Origin: Fragilariopsis cylindrus CCMP1102
Lineage: Eukaryota > Bacillariophyta > Bacillariophyceae > Bacillariales > Bacillariaceae
Assembly (NCBI GenBank): GCA_900095095.1
Contig: FMBT01000254.1
Span: 1-60,908, forward strand
Direction: 5' to 3'
Length of the DNA stretch: 60,908 nucleotides
Of this stretch, positions 11,778 through 23,674 are shown piece after piece. Made by a program: the position numbers and the translations under genes. The first letter of the stretch is position 1; every line of letters begins with the position of its first letter. The notes beneath the pieces are model-generated. The model saw only the letters and a list, made by a program, of their open reading frames with translations, was not told the origin of the DNA and did not search any database.

Positions 11778-12625
11778 TCAATAATTAATACCCACGTCGG
11801 GAATTTTCTCGTACGATGTTTTGTTCGACTTATTCTTCCGGGAACCAATGAATAAACCAGCGGCAAAACATGAAATGGCAATAAATACAATCGGTAAAGT
11901 ATTGCCAAACATGTTCAACTGGTGGGATGATTCATCACTTGATTGTAGGATTTCATCAAAGTTGATTTTTGGGAGTATCATATCGGTATAAGGGAGGTTG
12001 CTGGTTAACCGATTTATCATGTCAAGTGCAGGAATCGGTACATTGTATGGCACTAGATGCCCAGAATTCAAAACCAATAACATATCCAAATTTTTGTACG
12101 TCTTAACATAACCAGAAACATCTCCATCGACCATCCATAAATATCGATCAGCATCCAACCAATCATTTTTTCCGGACCAATTCATACCATTCAATACCTC
12201 TTCTGCGCCTTGTAGATTGACCGAAATATCTCTATCCCCCGCATAAATTAGAACACGAATCCCTGCATCGTCTAATAGATCCGCGATATATGGTGCCACC
12301 GATACTGGTTCATCATGTGCCAATAGTATCTGTCCAGGTAATAACGGTTCCTCCTTTAATCGTCGTCGTCGTCGTCCTGCTCCGGGAATACAACCAAGCC
12401 AAGAATCTACACTTTCGCTTTCGAAATGCATCTCCTTTCTCACCGTGGGGTTATTGAAAAATTTCGATGTTGCTGTAACAGGCGTATTTAATACCGGATA
12501 ATTGTCCCCTAAATACAGTGAAAAAGCATGAAAATAACGCCGGTGATGAAATAAAAGAAGGGCCATTAGTCACATAAACAAGTGTTGTTCTTGGGAATAC
12601 TGTACGACAATTAATTTGATGAATT

Positions 12626-12674
<49 letters not shown>

Positions 12675-12684
12675 GAAGAGCAAC

Positions 12685-12716
<32 letters not shown>

Positions 12717-13650
12717 ACTTACAAGTTGTAATATCGTATTGATTTGGAGCGTAGTGATCACTTTTAGGAAATACACTCTCCCCTGACAACTCCATGACAT
12801 TTCCGATTACAGCGCACTCATCCGGAGTGGTGAAGTCATGAAAGGGAGCCTTCATGTGCACTTTCCTTACGCATCTGTCCCAAACTTTCCAAAGTTTATC
12901 TTTAGTGGGAGAGTCAATCATACCATGCCAATATGCATAATCGATAACGGCAGGACCTTGAGTCTCAACATCAATCCAACCATTCCCAATGGCAATCCCC
13001 GATAGGTTGATATTTTTCATACCTTTCTTATTCTGCTGATGAATATAATGAGCAATAGATGGAACATACATCCCAGCGTATGATTCACCCACAATATACA
13101 ATGGTTTGTCATTCATTTCAGGAAATGTTCTATAAAAGTTCACAAGAAAGTTGTAAAAATCACGAGAAAGATCAGCCTCAGAATCGACCATTGGTCCAAA
13201 ACTAAAACCTGTACCTGTTGGTTGCTCCACGAAGAGAAGGTTGGTAGCCTTTGTCCAAGAGTAATCATTTGGTTCAAAAGATTGATCTGCTCTTGTACGA
13301 TCATGCCCAGCTGGAAAATGTGGAGTTGTTACTGGACCCATTTCCATGAATAGTCCTGCTGCATACGAGGAGCATCCCGGTCCACCGTTCAGCCACAGTG
13401 TTAACGTATCTTTGGTTTCGTCAGGATTGAAAAGCCAAAACGATAGTTTTCCTCTTGGTGCATCGACATCCACGTCAATGGGCAAAAGCCCTGAATACAT
13501 CGTCCCATTGAAGCCTCTCTTGAATGCAGGTTCGACTTCCTCAATTTTCTCTTTGTTCACTAAGAAATCCGAAGAATCGAAGCAACTTCCATCGTGAACG
13601 ACGAATGTTACGAACGTAGTAAGGGATAGGAAAAAGCTATTAGTTTTCAT
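11778..13650 (-). CDS. Serine carboxypeptidase (peptidase S10), Kex1-like with C-terminal membrane anchor
   Basis: This is a secretory-pathway serine carboxypeptidase of about 552 residues. It has a signal peptide (1-23), the oxyanion/substrate motif LWLNGGPGCSS (86-95), the nucleophile motif GESYAG with Ser190, the Asp region YAGDRDISVN, and the catalytic His in NSGHLVPYN. A C-terminal transmembrane segment (PIVFIAISCFAAGLFIG) followed by a basic tail gives the Kex1 arrangement, so it is probably a Golgi or endomembrane enzyme. Exons are 13650-12723 and 12508-11778, and the join at the intron codes Trp. A run of five Arg sits in the spacer (GRRRRRLKEE), a possible internal processing site as in two-chain carboxypeptidases. 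The frame is clean. Confidence 0.9.
12632..12711. repeat. Compound microsatellite (CAAT and TA) in the S10 intron
   Basis: About nine CAAT units (12632-12670) are followed shortly by a TA tract (12681-12711). Both lie inside the 12509-12722 intron, close to its 5' splice site on the coding strand. Confidence 0.9.
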
Positions 13651-14333
13651 TATTATTTCGGGGCGAAGTAGTGTTGATTAAATTTTCTATTTATATTCTT
13701 CAGATTAAGAGGAGGAATGAAAGATACCGATTTCCTCTATCACTTCTCGACAAGCAACAATCCAACTCCGACTCAATCACAACTGTTGTATAAGTATAAT
13801 ATTGGTGTGTTCAAAGTTTCGAAGTTCAAATTGTGGCACCTGATCCTTGTGTTCGTTTACTGCCGCGTGAGATCCGTAATAACAATTAATTGGCAAGACC
13901 CATCGCTATTACATCGTATGATTTTGAAAAAGATGATGTCATGAATTTGATGGAAATTCTACGGCTGCCGTTAACTAAATAAAGCCGAACATTACGTACG
14001 AACTTCATTCGTGCATCATGGCGCGACGCGCATTCATTATTCGACTACAGTATTGTCTAATAAAAAGATACACTGCTGTGAGAAGAACTACTAGTATTGA
14101 TCGACTAGTATCATTATAGCTGTGTATGGTGATGGCGTAAGGACGCTAATAAGAGGGGTTGCATGGATTCTACAAAATTGAAAAAGAATCGACTACAGTA
14201 TACGATTTGAGCAAAATGTGTATTTTAACCTCGCTCATTTTACTACAGTAGTATAGCTACTGCTACTACTAATGTGTTTCTCCCGCTGGCTGCTGCTGGC
14301 TAAAGAAGATCTTCGTGTGCAAAGTGCAAAGTA
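13651..14333. promoter_or_regulatory. Divergent intergenic region, S10 and GH1 genes
   Basis: This 683-bp spacer separates the two ATGs of oppositely oriented hydrolase genes. It contains repeated ACTAGTAT phrases near 14089-14112. It presumably holds two promoters; none can be pinned down. Confidence 0.4.
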
Positions 14334-16073
14334 ATGCGCCATGGTGACTATACCTTCGACAATAATAATACCTGGTCACGAAAAGAATCAGAAGCATGTG
14401 ACAGTGAAGCGACGGCATTGATACGTCCCACTACCGGTAAAATAGAAGAAGCTGGTGCAACAGCATCGACGACATCAAAGTCGAATCGATCGATTTCATC
14501 ATCGTGGCAGCATTATATTCCAACGAAGATACTACTTGGTATTCCTACTACTTTTATGATTCTGGCTGGAATTGCAATCGCTCTTCTTGTTCCAAAATCA
14601 CGCTACGAACTGGAAGAATCTAGTATCACATCGAAAGAAGAGACAATATTATCTCGTCATAGTAATTATCATCGATTTCCAGAAGATTTTGTGTGGGGTA
14701 CTGCTACATCCAGCTACCAGGTTGAAGGAGCGACTCACGAAGGAGGACGGGGAGTATCAATATGGGATTCCTATAGTAAGGAAAAAGGGAAGATTGCTGA
14801 TGGAAGTAATGGTGATGTAGCATGTGATCATTACAATCGGATGGAGGAGGATGTTCAATTGATAAAAAGTCTTGGACTCAAAGCCTACCGTTTTTCTATT
14901 GCTTGGCCTCGGATATTTCCAAATGGTAAAGGAGAAGAACCAAATATTGAGGGTATCGACTTTTATAATCGACTTATTGATGAACTTCTGAAGAATGACA
15001 TCGAACCATGGGCTACTTTATACCATTGGGATTTACCACAGTCCCTTCAAGACGAATACGGAGGTTGGCAAAGTTCCAATATTGTTGATGACTTTGGTAT
15101 GTATGCTTGTGTTTGCTTCGATGCTTTTGGTGACCGAGTAAAAAATTGGATAACCCTGAACGAATCCTGGACTGTGGCAGTACAAGCATATGAGGATGGT
15201 ACAAAAGCTCCAGGAATAGTGACCAATCCACAATATGAAGTATACATAGCAGCTCATCATTTACTCTTGGCACATGCTAGGGCAGCACGTATCTATAGAG
15301 AAAATTATTTCGAAAATCAAAAGGGGAAAATTGGTATCTCAAATTGTGGTGACTTTCGCTATCCTCTCAATCCAGAATCAAATGAAGACCAAGATGCTGC
15401 AGAACGAGCGATGATATTTCAATATGGCTGGTTAACCGATCCACTAGTTTTTGGAGACTATCCTGCTGAAATGCGTGTCAGATTAGGAAACCGACTACCA
15501 CAATTCACGGATGCACAGCAGGAAGAAATGAAGATGTCAATAGACTTCATGGGTTTAAATCACTATTCGACATTATATGCATCCGCTAGGAAAGATAAAT
15601 TAGCTTATGACGGTTATTGGGCTGATATGGATGTTGAATTCTCGAGTGATCCATCATGGCGGAAAAACTATATGGGCTGGAGTACAAATCCAGATGGATG
15701 CAGAGAATTGTTGCGTTGGATATCTAGACGGTATGGTGACATACCTATAGTTATTACAGAGAATGGCACATCCGAAGATGATTATAATCTAGAAGTTGCA
15801 AAGCAAGATGAAGGCCGACGAGAATACTTTGAGCAATACATTCGAGCTTGTGGAGAAGCAATTGATTTAGGGGTCAAATTAGAAGGATACTTTGCCTGGT
15901 CTCTCATGGACAACTTTGAATGGGAATATGGTTACACAAGAAGATTCGGTCTTTGCTATGTCGATTTTGAGACTTTAGAAAGAACTCCAAAATTATCAGC
16001 ACTTTCGTACAAGAAAATCGTCGAAGCTAATGGATCTAACCTGCTAAAAACCTCATCATTGCATTCATCCTAG
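14334..16073 (+). CDS. Glycoside hydrolase family 1 beta-glucosidase, type II membrane protein
   Basis: This is an intact 579-residue, intronless beta-glycosidase. A cytosolic head of about 65 residues precedes a single membrane segment (ILLGIPTTFMILAGIAIALL, about 65-85), so the catalytic domain should face the lumen or outside. GH1 hallmarks are all present: FPEDFVWGTATSSYQVEGA at the start of the domain, YHWDLPQ, the acid/base TLNES with Glu277 (usually NEP; the next residue is Ser here), the nucleophile ITENG with Glu476, and the aglycone-end block WSLMDNFEWEYGYTRRFGL. It would hydrolyse beta-glucosides, and diatom cell-wall or storage beta-glucans are possible substrates (inference). A second, short-lived start is not evident, so the first ATG fits. 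Confidence 0.92.
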   Translation: MRHGDYTFDNNNTWSRKESEACDSEATALIRPTTGKIEEAGATASTTSKSNRSISSSWQHYIPTKILLGIPTTFMILAGIAIALLVPKSRYELEESSITSKEETILSRHSNYHRFPEDFVWGTATSSYQVEGATHEGGRGVSIWDSYSKEKGKIADGSNGDVACDHYNRMEEDVQLIKSLGLKAYRFSIAWPRIFPNGKGEEPNIEGIDFYNRLIDELLKNDIEPWATLYHWDLPQSLQDEYGGWQSSNIVDDFGMYACVCFDAFGDRVKNWITLNESWTVAVQAYEDGTKAPGIVTNPQYEVYIAAHHLLLAHARAARIYRENYFENQKGKIGISNCGDFRYPLNPESNEDQDAAERAMIFQYGWLTDPLVFGDYPAEMRVRLGNRLPQFTDAQQEEMKMSIDFMGLNHYSTLYASARKDKLAYDGYWADMDVEFSSDPSWRKNYMGWSTNPDGCRELLRWISRRYGDIPIVITENGTSEDDYNLEVAKQDEGRREYFEQYIRACGEAIDLGVKLEGYFAWSLMDNFEWEYGYTRRFGLCYVDFETLERTPKLSALSYKKIVEANGSNLLKTSSLHSS

Positions 16074-17304
16074 GTAAAGAGTTAAGATGAGACTCGCGTG
16101 ATTCGTGTTAGCAACCATATGCGACGTGCTGCTCTTTTTCTTAATAGACAGCAGGTATATAACTATTGTAGATAGACTGTTTCAATTAATAGAAAGGATT
16201 TGAATCAAGCAAAATTTAAATGACCAAGACCAAACATAACACTATAAAGAATTTTGGATAATAAGACTATATGATTTACAGACTGATTCATTCAATTATA
16301 CTCACTAAGATCATATTATCAGCTATTTCTGGGCACTAGCTAGAGATTTAATCAGCTCTTAAAATACTTCCCAAATAATAACAATACTTGCTCACTTGCT
16401 TATGACCTGGAAGGAAACAGATGCTTCCAAAAAACACCGCCACAGCATTTGAAGAAATATGATAGACAAGATCAAATCATTCACGGATAGTGTCATACTT
16501 TGTTGTGAGAGTAATACGCAAGTCACTAATAGTGAACGAACATGTATGCTGGATGGATAATTATTGTACTATAATCTACAATAGCGAGCATTGCAAGCAT
16601 TCCACTCTATAAATAATATTAGCTTTCACCGTGTAAGACGACTAGTACTTACGAATCCTCGCATGCCTAAGACTTAATTATCTTAACGATTTATAAATAA
16701 GTGTTCTAAACACTTATTTTCTTTCTCTTGTTCGGTTTTTGCTGGCAATTATTGTGACTACTTCTACTGTAGGAGTCACGACTTCAGCACTCTTTGATTA
16801 GAGGCATTTTCCGAAGTGACCTTGCTTGGCTGTACACAAAACATTTTCTTTGGTCGTCGCGCTAGCAACAATTAACCCTGATTCCTGTAATAATGAACAC
16901 GACTGAATTAATTCAAGGTTTCAGGGCATATTATTAAACGGAAACCAAAATTCATTTAATAGAAGTGAGGCTATAATGTTGAATTTACGATTTTTTAATG
17001 CCTCACAAAATTTATGTTGGCATAATTTATTTAATATACTTTTTCAATTTCTTACTCTTTTTGAAATGCCGTTCACAACATTAATGAGGAAAGTCCCAAC
17101 ATGTGCATATATATGTTGAATATATTATAGTAGTCCTATACTAACAAGTACATCGTGATATTTTAAACTTTGTTAATTTATTTCTATTGTTCGATTTCTT
17201 CGTCACATTTCACATTCACATTATTTCACTGTTCACATAAAAAAAATTACAATCGTCATTAAAATTCGAATTCCAGCTGCTCAATCAAACACCAATCCTC
17301 TATC
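16074..17304. other. Intergenic, AT-rich, with hairpin
   Basis: There are no genes in this stretch of about 1.2 kb. A perfect 11-bp inverted repeat with a 3-base loop (AAATAAGTGTT, loop CTA) lies at 16695-16719. The rest is AT-rich single-copy sequence. Confidence 0.5.
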
Positions 17305-18533
17305 ATGACAAAAACTATGACGCATCTTGACAAAGCTAGACAGTGTTCAGACGGAGAACATCCTAAGGTTACTGACATGAAAGTGGAAGGATCAATGATG
17401 AAGGGACCATATATCCATCTAGACCACCTTTCACCTGGAAAACGATCTGAAATTCGCATTCACTTACAGTGATAATTTTTCTGTTGGTAGTAGCGTCTGC
17501 AGTGGCCTAAGAAATGGTTTGGATTCTTCTTAGCATCGTTATCGTTAAGTCTCGACGATACATACCAAGACCATTCGATGGAAGGGAGCTCTAGTAGCAG
17601 TGACGAAGAGTCATTCGCAGATCGAAGAGAAGAAACGCCAAGCTGGAGACTACCACCCAATGAAAGCAAAGCCGACTGGACTATGACATTCAAAGTGTTC
17701 CAGAGGGCTTATTACACAATATCATGTTCACAAGACAGTACTCGTAAATAATGGGCACAGAAATGCTGTATTTTTTGAAAAGCTCTTCAACCATACCGAT
17801 ATCATAGACCCTACTAGTCAATAAAAGTCCACGAAGATGCCGCAAAGCTAATACCATATATGCTTGATTACATGTATGCAATTGACGGTCAACTGACGTA
17901 TCCAGTGAATCAGCTGTCGGTCTACGTCATCTTCTCAATTCTTTGGGATAAGAGCTCTGGCTAAACGAGTTGGATGCTTTATAAACGAAGACATTTCATT
18001 AGATAATATCGGTATCTATTTAGAGACTACAGCTGCCTTCGACGACCTTCAGACTGCGAAGGCCTGCGCCGATCGTTGCGCGGTAGAAGTAGAGAACATC
18101 GATCCATCATCTCCCTACTATCTGAGATGGATCCAAGTTTTATTCTGGACATCGTCTCAAGTCCAAAGTTTAATCGAAAGAAACATAGTAGGCATATGAG
18201 TCATATCATTGCCGTTTATTTCATCAAGCATATTGGAACCATCGACGGAAGCGTATTCGAAGAATTAACTAGTATAGAGTATCTACCATCTATTGACGAG
18301 CATGCAGCGTTTCCATTGCTTATGATAGAAGCCAGACTGGTTAGTGAGAGTGCAAACGAAAAAACTATTTGACATCGTTACAGAGACGGTGCATTAAAGG
18401 TATTCTCCCTTCGTTTAGGGGCTTGCACGATCACAGTATAAGTGATATATGCAAAAAGTCAAGACGAAAGGCTATGCACAAGATCCCCAAGAAAGTCCTG
18501 GTGGAAGTTTTAACGAAGCTATCTGTTTTTTAA
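17305..18533 (+). pseudogene. Decayed BTB/POZ-domain gene
   Basis: Pieces of a BTB protein of the type expanded in pennate diatoms can be followed across the three plus-strand frames. They are, in order: an N-terminal stretch ending SPGKRSEIRIHLQ; a linker with SSSSSDEESFADRREE and ADWTMTF; the BTB core QYHVHKTVLVNNGHRNAVFF and EKLFNHTDIID; IPYMLDYMYAIDGQLTYPVN; LAKRVGCFINEDISLDN; SHIIAVYFIKHIGTIDGSVF; and a final LQRRCIKGIL...VLVEVLTKL. At least five frame changes or stops interrupt it in 1.2 kb, for example near 17690, at the stop within 17822-17845, and near 17950 and 18180. That is far more damage than in neighbouring genes, so I call it a pseudogene. An intact relative lies at 25869-27302. 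Confidence 0.72.
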
Positions 18534-18551
18534 ATTTTGTTTATTTGTATA

Positions 18552-19920
18552 TTAAAAATATGTTATTTGTACTGTATTTTCAATTTTCTTGTCGTTGTTT
18601 TTGTTTTTGTGACCAAAACATAGTCTGGATATACCAGTTTTTTCTTCTAGGACTTGACCCGTTGTATTAGTATTGAGTGGTATTCCAAATATGTTAATGT
18701 AGGATGATTATATGCAAAATTTCTTATATAATTTTCATATTATTATAAAAATTTAACCAAATGATTCATTTTGTTTTTCATTACGGGACATATACTTTTT
18801 TCTTGTACCTGATGTTGTTTTATCATTGCAGAATTAGTATTAAAAAACTATCTGTTAAATTAGAACATTCTAATGTACGGAAACGATATAATAAATCAGA
18901 CCAATTGGATGCAGAATGGTACCAATCTTTAGGATCACGTCGTATATACAATAGAGTTGAATTCGGATAATATGTTTTTATATTTTCTAATGCATCAGTA
19001 AATAAGAATAGTTTACCACCAGTCATATCTTCCACATTACCAAATATTTTATATTCATTTAAATCACGACCAATTAAACCATCATCATTATTACTATTAT
19101 TATTATCATTCACTTGATCACTTTTTTCTTCACTCGTATTAGATGATAATAATGGTCTATCAAATTTAACGTTATAACTCATAGTATCACCAATTAGTAT
19201 CAAATATTTTTTGCTATTAATGCCATTAAAATGTCGTTTACTATGATATCTGCCACTAAGTTCATTTATATTGTAGTATCTTGCGAGGATTTCTGTTCTA
19301 TTTACTTTTGTTGGATATTTATTATGCGCTGATAATAACAAAGGAGGTAGTAACGTTGTATTATCATTATTATTATTATCATCATTATTATTATCATTAT
19401 CATTATCATTATTATTGTTATTTTGAACATCACCTAATCCACAATTAAAATAATCATGTATCGTTGATGTACCTGATTTTGGTAATGAAAGTATAAATAT
19501 TGGTGTTGGTAATTTAAGATCATTTATTGATAGTCTTGTTTCAGGTGATAATAGTCTTATATAATGTCCAGTTTCATCTATAACTTTTTCTGAAAACCAC
19601 TTCGTATGGTCATCTTCTTCTTCTTCGGGTGATGATGGTGATGATGGTGATGATGGTGATGATGGTGATGATGGTGATGATGGTGATGATGGTGATGATG
19701 GTGATGATGGTGATGATGGTGATGATGGTGATCCAATCGTCGTGGTCAGTTGTATGCCATAGTATTTCGATAAACTGACTTGTTCAGAGCCAATACTAAG
19801 CATTACCCATAACAATAATAGGCATGGCACAGAACAAATCAAACGCCATCTCCTATTACTATTACGTGTATTCATACTACTACTACTGCTACTACTAAAG
19901 AAAAATATTTTTGTCATCAT
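18552..19920 (-). CDS. Sulfotransferase-like type II membrane protein (frame broken near C-terminus)
   Basis: This is a predicted Golgi sulfotransferase-like protein. The start at 19920 (or 19875) is followed by a basic stretch and a membrane segment (LICSVPCLLLLWVMLSIG). A Gly/Ser/Pro repeat of about 11 SPS units and an acidic patch form the stem. The PAPS-binding P-loop is PIFILSLPKSGTSTIHDYF, and the second phosphate-binding region is STLLYIRRDPKDWYHS. The long frame stops near 18823, but related sequence continues through NYIRNFAYNHPTLTYLE and IPLNTNTTGQVLEEKTGI to a stop at 18552. An extra base in the A run 18842-18847 and another at 18683-18684 restore parts of the frame, with one further break around 18725-18745. 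Asn/Asp-rich insertions interrupt the domain. The substrate is unknown. Confidence 0.68.
19628..19731. repeat. Nine-base coding minisatellite (SPS repeat)
   Basis: About eleven copies of a TGATGATGG unit sit in frame in the stem of the sulfotransferase-like gene, giving a Ser-Pro-Ser repeat on the minus strand. The copies are nearly identical, so length variation between alleles is likely. Confidence 0.92.
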
Positions 19921-20232
19921 TTTTATTCGCCCAGAAAATCCTCGTCGCTGCTCCGCCTGAGTTTGTGTTTGCGTTTGCGTTTGCGTTTGCTGCTGTTGTA
20001 GTAATTTCCCTACCCTATAAAAACCGTCTTCATGGTGCGCTTTCCCACACACACACATACACACACACAAATATAATATCGTTCTTCGAATTGAAAATTT
20101 TGAAGTTTTCATGATCGGAAAGTAGGCCCAATGTATTCGAGTCGAGTGAGTCGGTTTCGTTCTTCTGCACGTCAACCGTCTGTTTTCAATGGAAATTAAA
20201 AATAACGAAATTTGAAAATGGTAACAATACAA

Positions 20233-22452
20233 CACTAGTACCACTTCGTACGATGACCCGTCTGCAAGCCAACCGCGAAATCGGTTAAAAACAGCCCTTC
20301 AAAATGTGAGCAATCTTTGAATGACTATAACTTTCGGGCTATTATGTCTAAGGTGGTAGGGATGTTAAGTAGCAGGTTCTACATTTAACAGAGATATGGA
20401 TCGTATGCAAGGCTATCACCTTGGGCATATTTTTGCAAAAGTTATCCCCATACTTAGATTTTACTAAGTAACTCGTGTTGTAACGGATTTTCGTCCGTTT
20501 TTTTGGTGAGCAATAGTTGACCGCCGCGCGCGCATAAGCGGTATTTTGTTAAGCCTCAACTCGCTAACTTTCAACATAGAAACTAAATCATGCCCAAATT
20601 TTAATAAAAACTAAATCATGCCTAAATTTTACTAGTACTTGTTAGTCTAGTATATAATAACAACTTTAGCATCAAATATATACACCTAAAAAGTAATTTT
20701 TTTGGAAAATTAAAACATGAAGTTTACAATTGCCCTATGGGATGGAGAATTAGCATATTCCTTGGTCTTGTAAGCCTACTGGTATCTCACAATGTAGGCT
20801 CACATACAGCATGCACATCCTCTTATGGATATCTTGTTCAGGACACAAACAGGGTAGAACTTCCAGGAAAATGCTTCTTTTTGGTCAGCGGAGAGTTCCT
20901 CTACCTTACCATGTGTGTAACAAATATTGGTCTTAAAATATATGGAAGGCACTCCTTCAGTTCATGTACACATACCTGTACGCTGACCAGCCTGTAACGC
21001 ACCATGTTACTAGTTAATTTGATACGGCTATTATTTTTGCTACAACAACTTTTTTTGGAAAAATAAAACCATGGAACCCATTATATGCTTAATATTTATA
21101 TGTATGCAAGACAGTGGGTACATCCAGGGGTTTACTTTCTTCTTCACGGAACAAAAACCAATAAATACCCTTTTTAGCTAAAATCCACTGAAAATAATTT
21201 TGCACGAGATGGGCATATGAACCAAATGCCCCAATGAATCGGCATTAGGTGGGTTAGTTTGTTTTATGAGTATTTGTGTGAAAATACTTGTCAAAATTTG
21301 TTTTGGAGCATAAATCAGCCCACAGTGATTATTTTAAGCACGGTCCTTGATTGTTTTTTATGAGATATTCTTGAAAACAGGGGTAAACTGCAATTACATC
21401 CAAAATAATGGTGGGTTGGGATGATGGTGGTTTCTATCCACAAGGAATAGTGTATGAGGACCTTACCTAACCCTCCTATCATTTTTTGTATGTGTGGTTG
21501 AAGAGAAATGTAGATTTAGCTGGGCAGGTATGCACTCAAATCAGTCCTATTTTGTAGCAAAATGCACCACAAACATTCTTGTTTGGAATGGTTAAAATGT
21601 AGAACTTTGTTTTCTTTGGGTGACCTAGCCTCCATATAGTGTATTAGGACCTTGCCTAACCCTCCTATCACTTTTTCATATGTGTGGTTGAAGAGAAATG
21701 TAGATTTGGCTGTGTTGCTATAATCTCACTGTGTATGGATGGCATGTTTATTTCTTATTTTATATATAGAAATAACAGTGACAACTACAAGCTGTATTAA
21801 TTGATCTTAACAAAAGGAGTATGGAGATGTTGGTTGGTGTTTCAATGCATCAGCTCACTATCACACTCCTAACAATGTTGGTTGTGATATAGAATATGAG
21901 AAACATCCTGTTGGTTGTTGTTGCATTAAAATAAGCAGATACATGGTGTAGAACAACAAGTGCACACATATTACTTTCCTACAGTGGCTCTTGTTATTAT
22001 CTTGTGCATGTGTGAAATGTGCTGACTATTTTTTAGGAAAAAAAAGTGGCATGGTAGCATCTATATACATAATATAAATCCTACATAAGCCTAACTACCC
22101 TCCTTGACCATTATTGGCAGAATGATACACGTAGAACAGCAGCTGCACACATATTACTTTTGTACAGTTACTTTGGATGTTATCTTATGCATGTATTAGA
22201 TCTTGTCGACTAATTATTTTGGAAAAAAAAAGTGATGGTAGCAACTATATATATGATATAACTAGCCCAAATTGATTTAAACTATGGAGATTATTTAGTT
22301 TTTTTAATCTTATTTGGAGATTATTTAGTTTTTATATTAATTAATAGTTCCACGCGGAGCCTTTTTTAAGCGTTTCGCTAGATCACCCGGCGCGAAAATT
22401 GAAAAAAATGATGACTGTTTGAGGGGTGTAACGGACCAAAGTGGTACTAGTG
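20233..22452. mobile_element. Candidate non-autonomous CACTA-type DNA transposon
   Basis: The block starts CACTAGTACCACTT (20233-20246) and ends with its exact reverse complement AAGTGGTACTAGTG (22439-22452), giving a 14-bp terminal inverted repeat with the CACTA signature. Flanking triplets are CAA and AAA, so a 2-3 bp target duplication is possible but not clean. The interior (2.2 kb) has no transposase and differs in style from nearby genes. It holds diverged direct repeats: 21449-21522 with 21638-21713, 21961-22075 with 22144-22260, and a short pair near 22287-22340. These may be subterminal binding repeats. It separates the sulfotransferase-like gene from the zinc-ribbon gene. Only the TIR and repeats are observed; the class is inferred. 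Confidence 0.5.
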
Positions 22453-22543
22453 AAAGTAACAGTTCAGTCAATTGAGAACCTGTTCCTACAAGTTCAGAAG
22501 ATCCTACTTACAGCAAAATAATAGACTGAGGATCCAAAATAAA

Positions 22544-23559
22544 ATGCCGCCATCATCATCATCATCGCGATCATCAACATCATTGGCGTTGTCATCGTCG
22601 TCATCTACACCGACGACATCGACATCGATATCGACGACGATGTGTAATTTCTGTACAAAACAAAAACCTGCATTATTGATTCAATTACCTATCATTGGTA
22701 GAAAGAAACGTGCTGCGACGCCATATTGCTTAACCTGTTATTATACAACATCTGCTGTACGATTAGATAAAGAAAAATATGTTTCCATATTAGATAAGAA
22801 AGAACAAATGAAACAATTACCACATATACAACATTTATTTTCTGAATGTTATTTAGAATTACAACAGGAACTACAACAGGAATCTGTCCGGGCCTTTACG
22901 AAACAACAAAATAGTACAAATTATAAGAATGATCCGTTAGCAGCAATGTTAAATTTTTCATCGTCGTCATCATCATCATTATCATCATCCTCATTGTCGT
23001 CCAGTAAGGCGAAAGCAAGGAAAAGAAAGCAACAAACTACGATGAAGGGACCACCACCACTAGACAAAAGAGAGGGAAATATCAACGATGGAGGATTTAT
23101 ACGAAATATTAATGTTCCTGAACATTTAAAGAAAACACAAGAAGAACAACGTGAAATACAAAATCAACAATTGGCTAGAATGAATAATGCAGCATCTGCT
23201 GCAAGACGTGCAAGTAGAGTAAACACCATCACTAATACTACTACTAGTAGTAGTAGTAGTAAACGACGGAAGGGATCCGGAAAATCTATCTGGAATTTAG
23301 CAATGGATACGATCGGAATACAGGTAAATTATCTGCTGTCAGTGAAAGTTATAAGATGAGTGAGGCTGATAATGCACGTTTACTGAATAATAATATACTA
23401 TGTACCTGTGGTGAAGATAAAGATATAAGAAGTTTTGGTAATATAACAAGTCGGAATGCAGATGTACGAAAGGGTGAGATATGGGGTACAGATAGAGATG
23501 AAGTTATTAATCGATATCAATGTAACAAATGTGGTAGAACTTGGAATGAAGAAGAGTAG
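22544..23559 (+). CDS. Zinc-ribbon protein of unknown function (one frameshift)
   Basis: After a Ser/Thr-rich start, the protein has a first Cys cluster (CNFCTKQKP...YCLTCYYTT), a helical Gln/Glu-rich region, a basic Ser-rich linker with RKRKQQ, and a C-terminal zinc ribbon CTCGEDKDIRSFGN...YQCNKCGRTW. The two Cys pairs in the latter match the spacing of TFIIS-type ribbons. The long frame ends at 23355, but the C-terminal ribbon is in the next frame. They join with the linking residues TGKLSAVSESYKMSEADNAR if one base is restored at the AA of 23317-23318. I chose the ATG at 22544 because it lies in an AAAATG context, but an upstream in-frame ATG (22472) cannot be excluded. A nuclear or transcription-related role is only a guess. 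Confidence 0.65.
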
Positions 23560-23674
23560 TAGTAATAATAATAATAGTAATATTCATAATACTTGAAGCA
23601 ACATAATAATGTTAATAATGTTAATAATAATAGATTATCAAATTATTCTATTCGATATATATTATAGTATTTCA

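Noticed and set aside
17259..17881. Three minus-strand ORFs
   Set aside because: They lie antisense to the decayed BTB gene, whose plus-strand fragments explain the region.
20737..20997. An 86-residue plus-strand ORF with a hydrophobic start and several Cys inside the CACTA-ended element
   Set aside because: It lacks any recognisable family or conserved context and is of a length expected by chance in AT-rich DNA; not annotated as a gene.
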